NCBI GenBank assembly: GCA_942159475.1
Contig: OW804095.1
Coordinates: 155,078,536 to 155,142,535 of the forward strand
Reading direction: 5' to 3'
DNA length: 64,000 nt
From: Sthenelais limicola
Taxonomy: Eukaryota > Annelida > Polychaeta > Phyllodocida > Sigalionidae
Every line of letters starts with the position of its first letter. The stretch's first letter is position 1. Below are positions 20,512 to 31,139 of this stretch, piece by piece. A program made the translations under genes and the position numbers. The notes under the pieces are model-generated. The model saw only the letters and a program-made list of their open reading frames with translations. It had not been told where the DNA came from and ran no database searches.

Positions 20512-23500
20512 CGACGATATAGTTGACGAAATAGGAACGACCTTGGACAATTCTAATGAACAAGTGTGTGATATACCTGACATTGAAGCGACAATTCCTA
20601 AAAAGAACAGTGTATCCGGATTCAGGGTGACCAGATGGGCGGGAAGCAAAAAGAACATTATATCTTCTACCGATTCTGAGAGAAAAACAGATTGTCAAGC
20701 AACTTTAAAGCTGAGAAAACCAAAGGATAAAGGTAAGAAAGTTTTGGTTACAGCTCCGATTGAAAAGGGTTGCATAGACATCGAGGTAAAAGATTTAAAT
20801 ATGCCAGTTCTCGTTGATACAGGTGCCACTGTTTCTTGTATAAGCTCTGCCTTCTTTAGGAAAATGAGGAACAAAGTTCCAAATGATAAGATTTTGAGGT
20901 GTAATATCAAAATATTTGTTGCAGATGGAGGTGCTCATCACTGTTATAAGAAAATTGAGATTGAATTTAGAATAGGAGACCAACAATTCAGACACAGGTT
21001 TATTGTTTTACCAGCTTTGCATAGAAGCATGATATTAGGTGTTGATTTTTTGAGAAAATTCCGAGCAAAGATTAAGTTTCATTCGGGTGAAAAACAGCAT
21101 ATGTTCCCTATCAGAGCAACACGTACGTTCATGATAGCTCCAGGAACAGAATACACAACTGTGGCTGAAATTACTTCACATACGGATATGTTAAAATCAA
21201 TCGGTGTCACTGAAAATCTGCAAAGGCAGAGACCTGTATCGTTCTTAGTCAAGCATGCCTTGGTAAAACCTTTTAGTGAAAATAAGGTACCAATTACTTT
21301 ATTTAACGCTTCAAAAGCTTCCTCAACGATAGAGAGAGGCACGGTATTGGGTATGTACACTCTGGCTTCTGAAGACGATTTTCTTTCTCCTAAAGAAATT
21401 GAACAAGTGAATAGTTTAAAGGCTGAAACAGCTGGAACGAGCGATAAAATTGTTGATTTCCAAATAGGTGAGGAGTTAACTGGTGAACAGAAAACCCAAT
21501 TGCTAGATTTGTTGCAGAAAAATGAGAGTGCGTTTGTTGGCAAGGATAAAAAGTTAGGTTTGACAACAGAATATGAACATAAAATCGAATTGAAACCTGA
21601 TTTTAACCCTGTCATGAGACAACCATATCGCATGAATCCTGTAATGTCTAAAGTAATGGGAGGAATTTTAAGGGAACAGGTCGAGCAAAATTTAATAGAG
21701 AAGTGTGTCGACCCAGTTGAATTTAGTTCCCCATGTTTTCTTGTTCAAAAACCTACCACAGCTGATGGGAAAAGGGCCTGGCGTCTTGTTATTGACTATC
21801 GTCAAGTCAATAAATCAATAAAGGATGAGATCAGGGCCTTCCCACGTGCTGACGATACTATAGAAGCAGTTGGGCAGACCCAAGGAAGATATTTTTCTCG
21901 CTTAGATGCTTTTGCTGGCTTTCATCAGGTCGGTTTAAAGAAAGAGGATAGATATGTAACAGCCTTTAATTCTCCTCTGGGTGTCTACAGGTATAAGGTT
22001 ATGCCTATGGGTTTAAAGACTTCTCCCAAAGCGTTTCACTCTTTAATTGAACATGTTTTACAGGCGGTTCCAAATGCTTTTTATTACGTCGACGATGTAG
22101 TAATAGCATCTCCAACTTGGGATATGCATGTAAGGGACATTAAAAATGTATTTGCTGCCTTTGCCAAGGCAAATATTAAGTTTAAGAAGGAGAAATGCTC
22201 ATTTGGTTTGACGAGAGTCCCATTTTTGGGCTTTATAGTAGACAAGGATGGAATACACCCAGATCCAGCTAAACTGGATGCTTTACGATCTTTCCCCCGA
22301 CCAAAATCGGTGAAACAGGTTAGGTCGTTTGCTGGACTTGCCAATTATTATAGGGTGTTTATTCCAAATTTCAGTCAGATTATGAAGCCTTTATATGTAC
22401 TTACAAAGGCAAAAGTGAAATTTGTATGGTCAACCGAGGCTGAAAATGCATTTAATAAAATCAGAAATGCGATTCTTGAAGATGCTGTCTTGGTATATCC
22501 TGACTATTCTAAAGAGTTCATCTTGGCCTCGGATGCTTCTAACCAAAGTTTAGGGGCCTGTATCAGTCAAGCTGATATTAATGGTAATTTACGTCCCATA
22601 GCCTTTGCAGGAAGAGGCTTGACCCCTGCTGAGCAGAAGTACAGTGCAACTGAGAAGGAATTGGCTGGATTACGTTTTGCTCTGAGCAAATTTAGACATT
22701 ATGTCATGTCTAAACATTTTACCATTTTGACTGATCATGCAGCTCTTACTGCTATAAATACAAAGAAAGATTTAACAGGGAGGATGTTCAGATGGCTCGA
22801 TTTTTTTGGGCAGTTCGATTTTTCCGTGAAATATATCCGGGGAAAATTGAATATCATCCCAGATGTTTTATCTCGAAGGGAATACGATCCTAATATTCCC
22901 ACTGTTCCTCACGTTGAGATGAGGAAATCCGTGTCATTTAACCCCATTCATGCAACAAAATTATTCGACCAGGATGAGAAATGTGAGAATAATCCAATCA
23001 TGTTGTATAAGACAAGAGCCATCCTCAAGAAGGATGTAGCTGTTCACGAATTAGATAATAGTGTATCACAGGAGCAAGTCTCCTCTATCTCAGATATACA
23101 GTTACAGGATTCTGTACCATTGACAGACAGTAGCACGGATATCTTGATAGCCCCAGTACAAACAAGGGCTCAGACACGTGCTAATGATCCTGTAAGTGAT
23201 GACGACGATAAACAGGATGGAGTCCCTCCCCCAAATAATGGTAATCAAGCTGTTAAGCCCCCTAGGAACAGCAGATGTGGTAATATCCCTAAAGCTAGAA
23301 AAACAAAAGCAAGGCCTGTAATTCGGCCAGGGAAAAATAACACAAAGACCAGGATAGGGGAAGAGGGTCCTGTAGGTAAAGAAAACATTGATAACCAGCT
23401 TAGAGTTCCATTCGATAAAGCTAAACTGAAACATGACCAGGAAAACGATTTGTTTTGCACTCTGATGACTGATTATCTCGAAGGTAAACAATTGCCAAAG

Positions 23501-24748
23501 AATCACGAGTTGACTCGATTAATCTTAACAACTCATGATATGTTTTTCGTTCAAGATGAGATTTTATGTAGGCTTCCTAAAAGGACCAAGATCACACAAT
23601 TGGCTAATTGTTTCCAAATAGTAATTCCTGGGGTATTACAGAAGCCTTTGATTCGATTTGTTCATGCTAAATCATTAGCTGCACACGTGGGATATGCTAA
23701 AACTCTTTCTTTACTTCAAGCGAGGTTTTATTGGACATCGATGGCTAAAGATACTAAGATGCACGTAACTTCTTGTCACGAATGTTTGATGTCTAAAAGT
23801 GTTAAGCATCCAACCAGATTGCCCTTGAAGATCAGAGAAATGGCGCCTGCACCCTTTAGCACGCTAATGATAGACGCGATGGGACCTTTGCCTAGAACGC
23901 AAAGGAACAATTGCTATATCCAGGTGGTGACGGACCAATACTCGAAATTTTGTTTCATCTGGCCGACTCCTGCTATTACAGCAGAGAGGGTCGCTGCCGA
24001 ATTCCACAAGTATGTAATCGCTTATGTGGGCGTTCCTAAGATTCTTAGAAGCGACAATGGTGCCTGTTATATAGGCGAAACGTTCAGAGACAAATGCAAG
24101 GCTTGGGGAATTAAACAGGTACACGGTTCTCCATATTTAAGCCGTTCACAAGGAGAAGTAGAACGGCAAAATCAATCGATAATCGGTTGTCTAAGAACAA
24201 TGGTCTCTAGGAGTCAAAAAGATTGGGATTTATTTTTGCCAAATATCCAATTTGCATTAAATGCTTCAGATCATTATACAACCGGTATCTCTCCATATCT
24301 CCTGGCCTTTGGGAAGAATCCAATAATTCCTGCAGAAGCCCCACTGCAAAATGATATCTCCCATACCCAACCGATCATTGACCAAATGTTACAAATAATG
24401 AAGACGAAAGCTGAGGCTGCTGCTATTGCAGAAAAAACCAGAAATGACAGAGAGAAGAGGATGAAAGATCGACACGATGAAAAGAGCAGGCCCCATACAT
24501 TAGATATCGGTTCAATTGTTTATGCTAAGGTCCACCGATTGTTGGTACCAAATACAGCAATGAAATTGCAAAATCGATACGTTGGCCCATTTATTGTGTG
24601 CGGATTTCCTTCTCCTTATACAGTAAAAATAAGAAATCTTGAAACAGGGGCAGAGGTAAAGAGACCTGTCCATGTTCAATTCATAAAGAAATCAAGTGCT
24701 GCAGATAACAAGTTAGTTGATCTGTTGAAACGTAATATTCAGACATAA
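20474..24748 (+). CDS. pol: Pol polyprotein (protease, RT, RNase H, integrase)
   Basis: This frame has no ATG near its start and is entered by -1 frameshift from gag. Counting from 20489: the protease active site is DTGA at 110-113. RT has its first catalytic Asp in LDAFAGFHQ at 473 and the YVDD box at 533-536. RNase H begins with LASDASNQSLGA. The integrase has an HHCC zinc-binding region (HAKSLAAHVG...CHECL) and catalytic D1129, D1189 and E1225 with exactly 35 residues between the last two. It ends with a GPY/F-type module (NRYVGPFIV). No chromodomain is seen. All key residues are present and there are no stops, so the enzymes look functional. Domain order is Ty3/Gypsy. Confidence 0.93.
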   Translation, partial: RIGCVLVGDRHSYDDIVDEIGTTLDNSNEQVCDIPDIEATIPKKNSVSGFRVTRWAGSKKNIISSTDSERKTDCQATLKLRKPKDKGKKVLVTAPIEKGCIDIEVKDLNMPVLVDTGATVSCISSAFFRKMRNKVPNDKILRCNIKIFVADGGAHHCYKKIEIEFRIGDQQFRHRFIVLPALHRSMILGVDFLRKFRAKIKFHSGEKQHMFPIRATRTFMIAPGTEYTTVAEITSHTDMLKSIGVTENLQRQRPVSFLVKHALVKPFSENKVPITLFNASKASSTIERGTVLGMYTLASEDDFLSPKEIEQVNSLKAETAGTSDKIVDFQIGEELTGEQKTQLLDLLQKNESAFVGKDKKLGLTTEYEHKIELKPDFNPVMRQPYRMNPVMSKVMGGILREQVEQNLIEKCVDPVEFSSPCFLVQKPTTADGKRAWRLVIDYRQVNKSIKDEIRAFPRADDTIEAVGQTQGRYFSRLDAFAGFHQVGLKKEDRYVTAFNSPLGVYRYKVMPMGLKTSPKAFHSLIEHVLQAVPNAFYYVDDVVIASPTWDMHVRDIKNVFAAFAKANIKFKKEKCSFGLTRVPFLGFIVDKDGIHPDPAKLDALRSFPRPKSVKQVRSFAGLANYYRVFIPNFSQIMKPLYVLTKAKVKFVWSTEAENAFNKIRNAILEDAVLVYPDYSKEFILASDASNQSLGACISQADINGNLRPIAFAGRGLTPAEQKYSATEKELAGLRFALSKFRHYVMSKHFTILTDHAALTAINTKKDLTGRMFRWLDFFGQFDFSVKYIRGKLNIIPDVLSRREYDPNIPTVPHVEMRKSVSFNPIHATKLFDQDEKCENNPIMLYKTRAILKKDVAVHELDNSVSQEQVSSISDIQLQDSVPLTDSSTDILIAPVQTRAQTRANDPVSDDDDKQDGVPPPNNGNQAVKPPRNSRCGNIPKARKTKARPVIRPGKNNTKTRIGEEGPVGKENIDNQLRVPFDKAKLKHDQENDLFCTLMTDYLEGKQLPKNHELTRLILTTHDMFFVQDEILCRLPKRTKITQLANCFQIVIPGVLQKPLIRFVHAKSLAAHVGYAKTLSLLQARFYWTSMAKDTKMHVTSCHECLMSKSVKHPTRLPLKIREMAPAPFSTLMIDAMGPLPRTQRNNCYIQVVTDQYSKFCFIWPTPAITAERVAAEFHKYVIAYVGVPKILRSDNGACYIGETFRDKCKAWGIKQVHGSPYLSRSQGEVERQNQSIIGCLRTMVSRSQKDWDLFLPNIQFALNASDHYTTGISPYLLAFGKNPIIPAEAPLQNDISHTQPIIDQMLQIMKTKAEAAAIAEKTRNDREKRMKDRHDEKSRPHTLDIGSIVYAKVHRLLVPNTAMKLQNRYVGPFIVCGFPSPYTVKIRNLETGAEVKRPVHVQFIKKSSAADNKLVDLLKRNIQT

Positions 24749-25414
24749 AAGGATTCCGGATTAAGTGATACATCCGCATGTAATTTATATGGCTTGTGAA
24801 ATTCTATAACCGGAATTAGCAGGGTTTGCTTCAAGTAAGATAGATGGCACTATTATGTAAGTCCAGTAGGATGAAGCGATCTATTGTATTATGCAAGAAG
24901 AGAAGGATATAGGTGGTGCAATGGTTCCTGGTAGACGCCCCTTTTACTATATATGGTTAGGATTGATATTCGCTAATGAAATCAGTCCTCAGCCTCAAGC
25001 TGCGATTGGTCAAGATTATCCAGTGCTTGAGTTGGTCATCTTATATATGTCCAGCAAATTCAGGCCCTTCCATCCAGTGGCTGTGTACCATCGGGGACAC
25101 CCAGACCGATTGTTTTATTTTTCACGTTTCGTGAGCTGCCTTTATTACAATCTCAACGATAGTTCATCATGTTTCTTTCAATAATCTGGTAGGTGTCATT
25201 CGTATCTTGATTTATTTCATTTGTTATTTCACTGTTTATACGAACTGCCCTGAACGCCTGGAATTTACACATGGATATCACGGATTATTTCTTTATGTGT
25301 TGAAACGTTTATATCATGCATGACTTCGATATTTGGTGGTGGAACTTAACGTAAATACTAACGTCAGCCACTAAAAATATTATTCAAAAGAATAGCCCTA
25401 TCCACGTATAGGAT
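24749..25414 (+). other. Pol-env spacer with a 97-codon ORF
   Basis: Between pol and env is a 666-bp spacer. An ATG frame at 24891-25184 (97 codons) has no recognisable domain and may be chance or an accessory product. The sequence is otherwise AT-rich, and env presumably needs a spliced RNA to be translated. Confidence 0.35.
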
Positions 25415-28018
25415 ATGGGTTATCTGATTATGACACTTATGTTAAGTCATATGTATATATTTTTTTTTGTACTTGTTAGAAAGTATACAACGACTTTTGT
25501 TTTCTCTTTTCTCGTATTATTCAGGGTAGCCTGTCTACTCTCTTGGACGAATGCAGAGTATCTGATCAAACAGAATTATGGAGTGGCATTTGGAGAAATG
25601 CACAAACCAATTTTGATCGATGTGGAAGAAATATTTGTACATGTGTCGGTGCCGACAGTAATTTTGCCCCCTAACAATACAATTTCGACACTGGAAAATC
25701 AGTACAATTTAACTTCAGAAATGAGAACGATTCGGACCAAAATTGAATTTTTGTTAACTCGTGTCTTTGACACAGCTCTAACATTATTTAACAAGATAGA
25801 AAGCATGGCTAGTTCACATGGTGGTAGGTCTAGACGAAAGGCTTTATTACAGCCTGTAGGTGATTTGGTTTCTGTTGGCCTGGGTTTGGCTACTGATCCA
25901 CACTTGTCAAAAGTGGAAAACAAATTGGATGCAATGATTAAAGGGTTATCATTTGGTGAAATATCGAATGTCAAAAGGGATAAGATTATTTTGAGTCTGA
26001 CTAAACAGCTGAAGTTGTTATTTAGGCACGCCACTAAACACAACAGAGAGGTGGGAGTTTTGTTTATTAATTCGTCGAAAGAAATAACAAATCTGACAGA
26101 ACAGATAGATAACTTTGTGCAAAATTTGACTGCAGAGTTGACTAACACCATGGCATTACATGCCATGTTGCATGAAACCACTTTGAATCTGTTGGTGTTA
26201 ATCGAATATATCGATACGGCGAGGTCACTCATCAGGGGCTTAAACAGATTAAATCAGGGTGAAATACCCGATATTTTCTTGCCTTTGGGAGGTCTCAGAG
26301 CATTGTTGAAACCATTGTCTAAAGAAATTGCATCAAAATTCCCTTTGGCCACGATTTTGGACGATTCGTTGGACCCCTCCTACACTAGAGTAGTGGAATA
26401 TCATTTCTGGAACAATTCTCTCTTGATAACAGTGCCTATTATTCTTAAATATAATGACGACTTGTGTATAGCTTACAGACCTGTGCGATTCGGTGTTCCG
26501 ATCCACACTAGTTCTAATGATTCAACGGGGTATACCGTACTAGACACTGAGATGCCTTATCTATTGGGTAAATGCTCAAGACTAGGGATATATTTTGAGT
26601 TAAAATCGCATGATTATGAGCAATGTACTCAGCTGAGTCGCTCTGTGGTGTGTTTTACTCCCCCAGCGAGAATTTTGGCAAATCGCAACACCTGCTATTC
26701 GGCAATCTTCAGAGATTTGGCTTCAGATATAGGAAAATTGTGTACTTTCAATACTTTGTTAACTCACAAGACACCAGTTTTTCACCTGGCGATTAACAAA
26801 ATCCAACATTTGGTAGTGGGCAGAGAAACAAGATCAACTCTCTCTTGCCTTCAGCGACCCAGAACGAAAGTTGCGATGAGTTTATTAGCTATTATCAAAA
26901 TTCCTTGTGATTGTTCATTAATCTCTGAATCGGTGGTAATATCTGCTCCAAGAGATGGGTGTATTCCTTGGAACGACACAAATATTTTTGTAGAATCAGG
27001 ATTTAACTTGGCTATTGCCGTAATATTTAAAATTCCATTCAAAAACTTAACCGGTGAAACGAAACATGGTTCCAGAATACACATTAACCTTCCCTCTCCC
27101 CAAGACATGCATGCAGCCTTGTCACATTTACCAGCTTCCTTGATAACATCAGGAATTAAAGTAGAGAGGCTAGCGAATGAGCTACTGGTGGCGGATAAGA
27201 TTGCTAATGACAGATGGGAGACTTTGAAGAAATCTATAAATACAATGTCTACCCATCCAGCATCCATAAATTTGGCTTTAATCATTAGCATATTGGTGAC
27301 GATTTTCTCTGTTTATTTGTTCTATAGGATCCACAAATTGGCTATCTTATGCACATTTGTGAGGCCCATTCAGGCGTTTAAACTGAATCTCTCAGCGCCA
27401 GTTTTTGAAGATATAAATCTGGGCTTCGACATACCCACCCCACAGCCAATCACAGAAGATTTGAAACCCTACTTTCCACCAAACCCTATCCATGCTATAT
27501 TGAAAATTTGTGCAGTAATAATTGCCTTCAAAATTATATTATTTCTCTGGAAGCATCGTCGATGCATATGTAACTACTTCCCTCGATGCCTAGTCTGTAG
27601 ACGATGCACAAGAAACCAGAAAGATGAAACTGCTTCTTGGATTATGCTCAGATTGTATTCTGATGATCATTTGGTCACGATCAAGTTAATGCAAATTCCT
27701 TTTGAAGTAAGTGCAATCGTGGGATCTTCACCTGCCCCGCCGCTAAGATTAGGCAAATTGCACGTTGGATGGTGTTGTTGTTGCTCACTTGATATCGATC
27801 TGCGATGGAGAGCAGCTCTATCATTAAAAGTGCACAGAGCAACGAAACAGATCTTGCTTCCTAGCAAGGTCAAAGTAGATCGACGATACCATCACGACCT
27901 GGCAGAGCTGATGAACCCAGCGTCAGATGCAATGTACGTTCTGTTAATATCCTCCGGCACTAGTTCCTACCAGATACCTTGGATAGACGACCCAAATGGG
28001 TCTAGTGTCACCATGTAA
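25415..28018 (+). CDS. env: Env-like membrane glycoprotein of the Ty3-type element
   Basis: This 867-residue frame has the layout of a class I-like envelope protein. It has an N-terminal hydrophobic signal region (about 10-46, ending near WTNA), several NxT/S sites, a furin-type site RSRR at residues 138-141 followed by a hydrophobic Gly-rich stretch and helical heptads, and a long Cys-bearing ectodomain. There is a membrane span at about 618-639 and a second hydrophobic span at about 692-713. This resembles the baculovirus F / errantivirus env arrangement by architecture; I have not aligned it. A roughly 150-residue Cys-rich tail follows the last span. The frame ends on a splice donor, so the real C-terminus may lie in a second exon (28346-28436). 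A strong acceptor at 25523-25524 suggests the 5' part may also be spliced. Confidence 0.75.
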   Translation: MGYLIMTLMLSHMYIFFFVLVRKYTTTFVFSFLVLFRVACLLSWTNAEYLIKQNYGVAFGEMHKPILIDVEEIFVHVSVPTVILPPNNTISTLENQYNLTSEMRTIRTKIEFLLTRVFDTALTLFNKIESMASSHGGRSRRKALLQPVGDLVSVGLGLATDPHLSKVENKLDAMIKGLSFGEISNVKRDKIILSLTKQLKLLFRHATKHNREVGVLFINSSKEITNLTEQIDNFVQNLTAELTNTMALHAMLHETTLNLLVLIEYIDTARSLIRGLNRLNQGEIPDIFLPLGGLRALLKPLSKEIASKFPLATILDDSLDPSYTRVVEYHFWNNSLLITVPIILKYNDDLCIAYRPVRFGVPIHTSSNDSTGYTVLDTEMPYLLGKCSRLGIYFELKSHDYEQCTQLSRSVVCFTPPARILANRNTCYSAIFRDLASDIGKLCTFNTLLTHKTPVFHLAINKIQHLVVGRETRSTLSCLQRPRTKVAMSLLAIIKIPCDCSLISESVVISAPRDGCIPWNDTNIFVESGFNLAIAVIFKIPFKNLTGETKHGSRIHINLPSPQDMHAALSHLPASLITSGIKVERLANELLVADKIANDRWETLKKSINTMSTHPASINLALIISILVTIFSVYLFYRIHKLAILCTFVRPIQAFKLNLSAPVFEDINLGFDIPTPQPITEDLKPYFPPNPIHAILKICAVIIAFKIILFLWKHRRCICNYFPRCLVCRRCTRNQKDETASWIMLRLYSDDHLVTIKLMQIPFEVSAIVGSSPAPPLRLGKLHVGWCCCCSLDIDLRWRAALSLKVHRATKQILLPSKVKVDRRYHHDLAELMNPASDAMYVLLISSGTSSYQIPWIDDPNGSSVTM

Positions 28019-28345
28019 GTTTGTATAATCACTTTGTTGTGGAAACCATTGCTGTTCCAATTTATTTAGTTTGTCTGAAAGATTTTTTTTCTCATGTTTG
28101 TATTATACCATTTTGTTGTTTGTTTCTTGCTAAAATACTTGGAAGAAATTTCTCGCCTCGATGTTTCATTTTTTTTCTCAGGAGTAGACATCTGGTTGTA
28201 GTCGATCGAAAGTATTTTCTTTTTTTTAAGCACTTTTTCAATTGACTTTGGCACCCTGGCATTGATATTGATAGATAAAATGTATTTATACTACCCAATA
28301 TTCTATGCAACCTGTTATTGGACTGTAATTGATGCTTTCTTACAG
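28015..28345 (+). other. Candidate intron at the 3' end of env
   Basis: The donor is CAT/GTAAGT at 28015 and the acceptor is TTTCTTACAG ending at 28345. Both are near-consensus. The 331-nt interior is T-rich, as invertebrate introns often are. The stop codon of the unspliced frame (TAA 28016-28018) is made by the donor itself. Confidence 0.6.
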
Positions 28346-28436
28346 GAGTACAGCTGCCTATTTGTCTGCGAGAGAAAATGGTACTGAGGAAGAACTATTG
28401 GTAGTGCCCCATAGATCAAACGTGGAACGGATCTAA
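28346..28436 (+). CDS. Candidate second coding exon of env
   Basis: If the intron at 28015-28345 is removed, the env frame continues in phase through this exon for 29 residues to TAA at 28434-28436. The added tail is hydrophilic and acidic, and lies on the presumed cytoplasmic side. Splicing would be regulated or partial if both termini are used. Confidence 0.5.
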
Positions 28437-30460
28437 GATGAAAAAATGAACATTTTATTAAATCTGATAATTTTAATAGGTACTTGGCTCGCCCCCATTG
28501 CCTGAGGTTTGAGTATTATACCTTTCCTCTGATATCTTTTTCATATGAACTTTTCCTGAGTTGGACTCAGTCGACGATACATATCAATTTCACGCAGCAG
28601 ACAAGCATCATTGTCTGGCATTTTTATATTGTTTATTCTTGCAGATGTATTTTGTATTGTTATGTTTTTAATTTGTATTCCCAGTTGAAGAGAATTCATT
28701 CACTTTTAAGCAGCAGACAAGCGTCATTGTCTGAAATATACCTTTCTCGCTCTGGTTAGTTGTTTTGAAATGTGTAGGTTATATTTAGAACCATATACTA
28801 TTAGTAGACACTTCTCTGTGTTGATACAAATCACGATTAGTTGATATATTACCCCATCGGATGTAAACATAGACACCGAGACCACAAGCTGTGGGTCATG
28901 ATCGTGTTGTGACAGGAATTGTCGCCAGACGACTGATGTTTTGTCTACGATTGATTACTAACGATAATACACATGTAATGGCTGTACCGACAGAGTATTT
29001 TGTAATTCTATACGCCTATAACGAGGCATCACAGACACGGGTGTCAGTTGCTGCCTGAGGTCATATTTACTCGCGATAATTGGACGTAGGTTTCCTTTAA
29101 GAATCGATTATTATTGATCTAAGAAAACGAATGTATTTGAAAAAAATTTTTTTTTTCTAAAGATTTTTAGAAGAAAAAAATAAGCTATGATATGTTAAGA
29201 ATCTAGCGTTACTGGGACTGTTTTATTCACCAGATCCTCGGGATCACCATGTAGACGCATGTATTTGTTTACGTAGGAGGCACGTAGCCTCAGTGGTCTA
29301 GATGTATAGTGGACCTATATACTACCCCTAGCTATTATTATGTAACCCAGTACAGGGTATAGCTCAGCCGACGTCGATAATCTGATCTGGCTAGTACCTT
29401 ACTAGGGACCTTACTCGTGTAGTATAGACGGTAAGGGATTATCAACTGATTACTGTTGATATTAGTTCTCATGTACTCTTTAGAAGATGGTTTTTTTTTT
29501 TCTATGTTTTAAGTTTGATTAAAACAACACTAAAGGGTGTTAAGCTTGGGAGGAAAATTTTTTTTTTTGGGTGAGGGTATTGAATATACAAATACTCTTG
29601 CTCAAGGCAATATGAATGGCCTGTTTGGAGAAGAATGGTAAGGAATATAACAGAGCTCTTCTCAAAGTCGTAGATAGCCGCTGTACGCGATGTGTCCAGC
29701 AGTCCGACGACGATCCGAATGGTTAATGCGCAATTTATCCGCCTCTTATACTTGGCGATGTGTACGGTCCAAAACGGACTTGACGGTGGCGCCATCTGCA
29801 TTCACTGTTTGGACCGCCCTATTGGGAGTTTAACATAGAAATATTTTTACTAAAGGAAGATGTCCTTTGTTTGCACCGTACCATTGACGTTTTAACCTTG
29901 AGAGAAATTTTTTCTCTAACATGCAGTTTGTCATTACGAGATTGTTGTTATATTTAACATTATGCCTTCTTGTTTGGACTGAACTACTGGCATTTACCAT
30001 TGATTTTTACCTATATATTCTTCTTATATGTTTTTGTGAATTGGACTTCTGCTTGAGTATTGTATTCTACTTTATTTTACCCAACAGAGGTATGAAACAC
30101 TTGTGTGTGTATTTTCTTTGAAAAAAGAAAAAGTGTCGGTACAGACACAATAATTCTTTATTAAGAGACTATTTGTACCTTAATTAATGTATGTTACATG
30201 TTCATAACGACGTTGATTTTAAGGAATTGTTGACATGTTTTCAAAATATTAATTTGTGTATTCTTTTTATATTTTTTCTATTATTTTTTTGTTTTTAAGA
30301 ATACCGATATGTGCATATTGTAACCGCGCATATGACTTGGCTTGGATAACTAGATAACAGCACAGCTATTCGAAAATTATTATTTTTCTATTTTTCTTGC
30401 AAAAATTCCTAAAAATTTTTTTTTTAGGGTACACCCTCATTCGATACTTCGTATCTGATT
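28437..30460 (+). other. Long 3' non-coding tail of the Ty3-type element
   Basis: About 2 kb lies between env and the polypurine tract with no convincing domain. It holds two copies of a hairpin (28598-28617 and 28714-28733), T-rich tracts, and a very hydrophobic 66-codon frame at 29921-30121 that may be a small membrane protein or chance. Confidence 0.5.
28598..28733 (+). repeat. Duplicated hairpin in the element's 3' tail
   Basis: CAGACAAGC(A/G)TCATTGTCTG occurs at 28598-28617 and 28714-28733. Each folds as a 7-bp stem (CAGACAA/TTGTCTG) with a 6-nt loop, preceded by GCAG. The two copies differ by one base in the loop. The repetition hints at a protein-binding RNA element. Confidence 0.55.
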
Positions 30461-30481
30461 GAGGGCGGGGGGGGGGGGCAG
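30461..30481 (+). promoter_or_regulatory. Polypurine tract
   Basis: A G-rich run (GAGGGC followed by 12 G, then CAG) immediately precedes the 3' LTR, the expected place for plus-strand priming. An imperfect hairpin (CCCTCA...TGAGGG, about 30433-30465) overlaps its start. Confidence 0.75.
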
Positions 30482-30768
30482 TGTTATGTAACATTACGTA
30501 ACATTGTGTAACCTCATTATCTATCTAATTATCACCTATTAATTATAATATCTCATTATTAAATTCGCTAATTATACTTAGCTATCCAGTACTGTGCAAG
30601 TCTACTTATACATGCTAAGCCATAGGTATTACGTAAGGGCTCCGCCCCCTACTCTTCCACACATCCTGTATGGACATATGTACAGATGCTAGATCATTAA
30701 ATCAGTTGCTTAGTTCTTCTCACGAAGACCACACGTTCGTTTGCTATTCTTCCATTCATACCTTAACA
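30482..30768 (+). repeat. 3' LTR of the Ty3-type element
   Basis: This is a 287-bp copy of the 5' LTR, at a fixed offset of 12,867 bp with no difference seen. It follows directly on a G-rich purine tract. Confidence 0.93.
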
Positions 30769-30822
30769 CCTTATCATACTACTATCGTCCCTCATTTTGA
30801 CATCGCTATAAAGATGTAGACA

Positions 30823-31133
30823 GGAGCACACTAGCCGCGATAAGCCTCCCAATAAGCTTTGCAACAGGCCTCTGCAATACAAATGAAAATATTCGCAGCA
30901 GGCCTCACGATAAGAAATGCGTTGCCGTCTATCACAGGAATATTAGACATGTTTAATATTTGTTGGCGATAGGCATTGCATTGCGAACGTCACCATGCTA
31001 TTGTGATTAATTGCAAGGCTCTATTGCAGAAGTATGGCGACGTTTGCAACATGCCTTCCTGATAGACCTCTACAATAGCTAGGCCTATCATGAAAAGCCT
31101 ATCGCAAGCTTATTTCAGCTAGTGTGGTCCCAG
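30823..31133. mobile_element. MITE-like element, about 310 bp
   Basis: The left end (GAGCACACTAGC, 30824 on) is the inverse of the right end (GCTAGTGTGGTCC, to 31130), with a possible CAG duplication at each side. The interior repeats CGATAAG and GGCCTATC-type words in both orientations. There is no coding potential. Confidence 0.45.
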
Positions 31134-31139
31134 CTTATC

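Larger units (their letters stand above)
17615..30768 (+). mobile_element. Full-length Ty3/Gypsy-type element with env-like ORF
   Basis: The 13,154-bp element is bounded by 287-bp LTRs (17615-17901, 30482-30768) that read as identical. It is flanked by CCTT on both sides (17611-17614, 30769-30772), a 4-bp target duplication. Order: LTR, primer site, gag (18009), -1 frameshift signal (20468), pol as protease-RT-RNaseH-integrase (to 24748), env-like gene (25415-28018 plus a spliced 3' exon), a 2-kb non-coding tail, polypurine tract, LTR. The integrase lying after RNase H places it in Ty3/Gypsy. All large frames are open and LTR divergence is nil by eye, so the insertion is young and the copy may be competent. 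Env-bearing Ty3 elements are endogenous retrovirus-like. Confidence 0.93.

Noticed and set aside
29921..30121. 66-codon hydrophobic frame in the Ty3 3' tail
   Set aside because: T-rich sequence readily gives hydrophobic frames; kept only as a remark within the tail entry.
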